This document shows positions 62,469 through 64,000 of a DNA stretch of 64,000 bases, piece by piece. The stretch is from positions 186,001 to 250,000 of the forward strand of contig JBGSXL010000007.1 in the NCBI GenBank assembly GCA_041751425.1, given 5' to 3'. The notes under the pieces are model-generated. The model was not told the origin of the DNA and searched no databases. It was given only the letters and a program-made list of their open reading frames with translations. This DNA comes from JAVVEG01 sp041751425 (GTDB lineage Bacteria; Pseudomonadota; Gammaproteobacteria; Pseudomonadales; Pseudohongiellaceae). The first letter of the stretch is position 1. Every line of letters begins with the position of its first letter. The translations under genes and the position numbers were made by a program.

Positions 62469-63230
62469 ATGGTGAAATTATTCCGCTATTTTCTGCCGTT
62501 GCTGTTTCTGGCCGCCTGCGCTCAGGCCGATGTGCCTATCTATGACATCAGAGTGGTAAACACTTACCCTCACAGCACCAATGCATTCACTCAAGGTTTG
62601 CTTTTCCACGACGGCTATCTGTATGAGGGCACGGGCAGATTTGGGCAATCCAGTTTGAGCAGGATCAACTTGGAAGATGGCGCAGTTGTACAGAACAAGC
62701 GTCTGGCCAATCGCTATTTCGGTGAGGGCATTGCCATTGTCGATCAACGTATTTTCCAACTCACCTGGCAATCCAATATTGTCTTTGAATATGACTTGGA
62801 AACCTTTGCCAATATCGAGTCGCATTATCACCCTACCGAGGGCTGGGGCCTGACCTATGACGGGTCACATCTGATTCTCAGTGACGGATCATCCAGTTTG
62901 CAATTCATAGATCCGAAAGGATTTCAGGTAGTGCGCGAAGTGGATGTAACCGTCTACGATCAGCCGCTGCCCAACCTCAATGAACTGGAATATATCGATG
63001 GCGAAGTTTGGGCGAATGTCTGGATGACCAATGAAATAGTGCGCATCGATCCGGCCGATGGCAAGGTGCTTGGCATCATAGATCTGGCCATGCTGCAAGG
63101 GTTGACTACCACTGGTGGCAGCGATGATGTTCTGAATGGCATCGCCTGGGACCCTGAGCAGGAAAGGATATTCGTCACCGGCAAATTGTGGGCCGACCTG
63201 TTTGAAATAGAACTGGTGTTGCGCGAGTAA
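62469..63230 (+). CDS. Glutaminyl-peptide cyclotransferase (plant/bacterial type)
   Basis: This exported enzyme turns N-terminal glutamine of peptides into pyroglutamate. The 253-residue precursor has a signal peptide ending A-C-A-Q-A. It has the five-bladed propeller pattern with F-T-Q-G-L-L-F-H-D-G-Y-L-Y-E-G-T-G, F-G-E-G-I-A, G-W-G-L-T-Y-D-G and N-E-L-E-Y-I-D-G-E-V-W-A-N-V-W. AGGT precedes the ATG. The aminopeptidase gene begins 3 bp after its stop, so the two act as one operon. Confidence 0.93.
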   Translation: MVKLFRYFLPLLFLAACAQADVPIYDIRVVNTYPHSTNAFTQGLLFHDGYLYEGTGRFGQSSLSRINLEDGAVVQNKRLANRYFGEGIAIVDQRIFQLTWQSNIVFEYDLETFANIESHYHPTEGWGLTYDGSHLILSDGSSSLQFIDPKGFQVVREVDVTVYDQPLPNLNELEYIDGEVWANVWMTNEIVRIDPADGKVLGIIDLAMLQGLTTTGGSDDVLNGIAWDPEQERIFVTGKLWADLFEIELVLRE

Positions 63231-63233
63231 GCG

Positions 63234-64000
63234 ATGAAAAAGCAGGTGGCTCGACTGGCATTGGTCAGCATTGTACTGGTCCTGATGGTGGCCTGCGAAA
63301 GCATCAGCTATTACGGTCAGGCGGCAAAAGGGCAACTCTCCCTGTTGATGCAGCGTCAGGATATCGAGCGTTTATTGCGCGCTGAGTCATTGCCGCAAGC
63401 TGAGCGCGATAAGTTGTTGCTGATTATGCAAGCGCGTGAGTTTGCCGCAGAGGAGTTGGGTCTTCCGGTAAACGGCAGTTACCGCAGTTATGTCGAACTC
63501 GAAAGACCCTTTGTCGTCTGGAACGTCTTCGCCGCACCCGCGCTTTCCAATAGTCTGGTCAACTGGTGCTATCCCATCGCTGGCTGCGTTTCCTATCGCG
63601 GTTATTTTTCACAGGAGAATGCTGAGACTTATGCTGATCAGCTGAGGAGTCAGGGCATGGATGTCTTCACCGGCGGTGTGGATGCCTATTCAACGCTCGG
63701 GTGGTTTAATGATCCTATCACCAGCGCACAATTACGTCGTTCTGATTCCCGGTTGGTTGCATTGTTGTTCCATGAACTTGCGCATCAATTGCTGTACGTG
63801 CCGGATGACACAAGTTTCAACGAAGGTTTCGCCACTTTTGTGGAGCGGGAAGGGTTACGGCGCTGGATGGTGGCTAACGGAGATGAAGCTGCGTATCAAC
63901 AATTCATTGTCGATAACCAGCGCCAAGTCAAATTCATTGCTCTGGTGCAGGAATTTCGGCAAAGCCTGGGCGCGCTGTACACCAGTGAACTGGATGAAGA
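63234..64000 (+). CDS. Putative zinc aminopeptidase, truncated by window end
   Basis: The 5' 255 codons are present and the frame stays open at the window end. The protein starts M-K-K-Q-V-A-R-L-A with a lipoprotein-type signal peptide (V-L-M-V-A-C, cysteine near residue 21). It has a helical domain and then the zinc motif H180-E-L-A-H184 and the third-ligand region N-E197-G-F-A-T-F. This matches the COG4324 predicted aminopeptidase family. It lies in an operon with the glutaminyl cyclotransferase, suggesting periplasmic peptide processing. Confidence 0.85.
   Translation, partial: MKKQVARLALVSIVLVLMVACESISYYGQAAKGQLSLLMQRQDIERLLRAESLPQAERDKLLLIMQAREFAAEELGLPVNGSYRSYVELERPFVVWNVFAAPALSNSLVNWCYPIAGCVSYRGYFSQENAETYADQLRSQGMDVFTGGVDAYSTLGWFNDPITSAQLRRSDSRLVALLFHELAHQLLYVPDDTSFNEGFATFVEREGLRRWMVANGDEAAYQQFIVDNQRQVKFIALVQEFRQSLGALYTSELDE

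Overview
The window looks like the chromosome of a free-living, probably marine gammaproteobacterium related to the Pseudomonas/Cellvibrionales (OMG-type) lineages. This is inferred from gene order: ispE / tRNA-Gln / prs / rplY / pth / ychF divergent from hemA-prfA-prmC-moeB, gatCAB with a PA4642-type gene, and mreBCD-maf-rng-yhdP-nitrilase. No rRNA, IS element, prophage or CRISPR array was seen.

Layout. 1-3.6 kb: a minus-strand cobalamin riboswitch serving a gene outside the window, then the minus-strand isoprenoid operon xseB-ispA-dxs. 3.8-6.3 kb: an MJ1255-type glycosyltransferase whose 3' end runs into a 15-bp tandem repeat, an unknown two-helix membrane protein and a MAPEG protein. 6.3-11 kb (minus): a PAS/GGDEF/EAL protein, a DTW-domain tRNA-modifying enzyme and the ABC-F ATPase YbiT. 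11.2-17.2 kb: an accessory block with a 2OG-Fe(II) prolyl-hydroxylase-like protein, a small secreted beta-rich protein, two exported proteins sharing a D-G-K-P-D-x-x-G-I-W signature, a DUF6152 protein, and a minus-strand operon (cytochrome c lipoprotein, HupE/UreJ-like membrane protein, single-pass anchor protein). 17.2-20 kb: an MFS transporter translationally coupled to a diguanylate cyclase. 20-23.9 kb: a Fur-box-preceded Fbp-type ferric iron ABC transporter. 23.9-28.5 kb: a VC0807-like membrane protein, a PQQ-type quinoprotein dehydrogenase, an AAA/DUF4143 ATPase behind direct repeats, and tRNA-Met.

28.6-46.2 kb is mostly core housekeeping: serine hydrolase, ychF, pth, rplY, prs, tRNA-Gln, ispE, lolB and a TPR lipoprotein on minus; hemA, prfA, prmC, moeB and rhlB on plus; the PA4642-like gene and gatB-gatA-gatC on minus. 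46.5-57.1 kb (plus): mreB, mreC (no canonical start codon for its membrane anchor), mreD, maf, rng, yhdP, a nitrilase and a DUF445 protein. 57.4-64 kb: a TetR regulator with an upstream palindrome, an orphan ExbD, a fused class II aldolase/short-chain dehydrogenase next to mtnA, HinT, a glutaminyl-peptide cyclotransferase and the start of a zinc aminopeptidase cut by the window end.

Best candidates for undescribed biology: the aldolase-dehydrogenase fusion beside mtnA, which may be a one-operon 'DHAP shunt' for methylthioribose or 5-deoxyribose; and the 12-17 kb exported-protein block, in which two proteins are predicted to mature with an N-terminal histidine. All identifications come from reading translated sequence and recalled family motifs; no database search was run.
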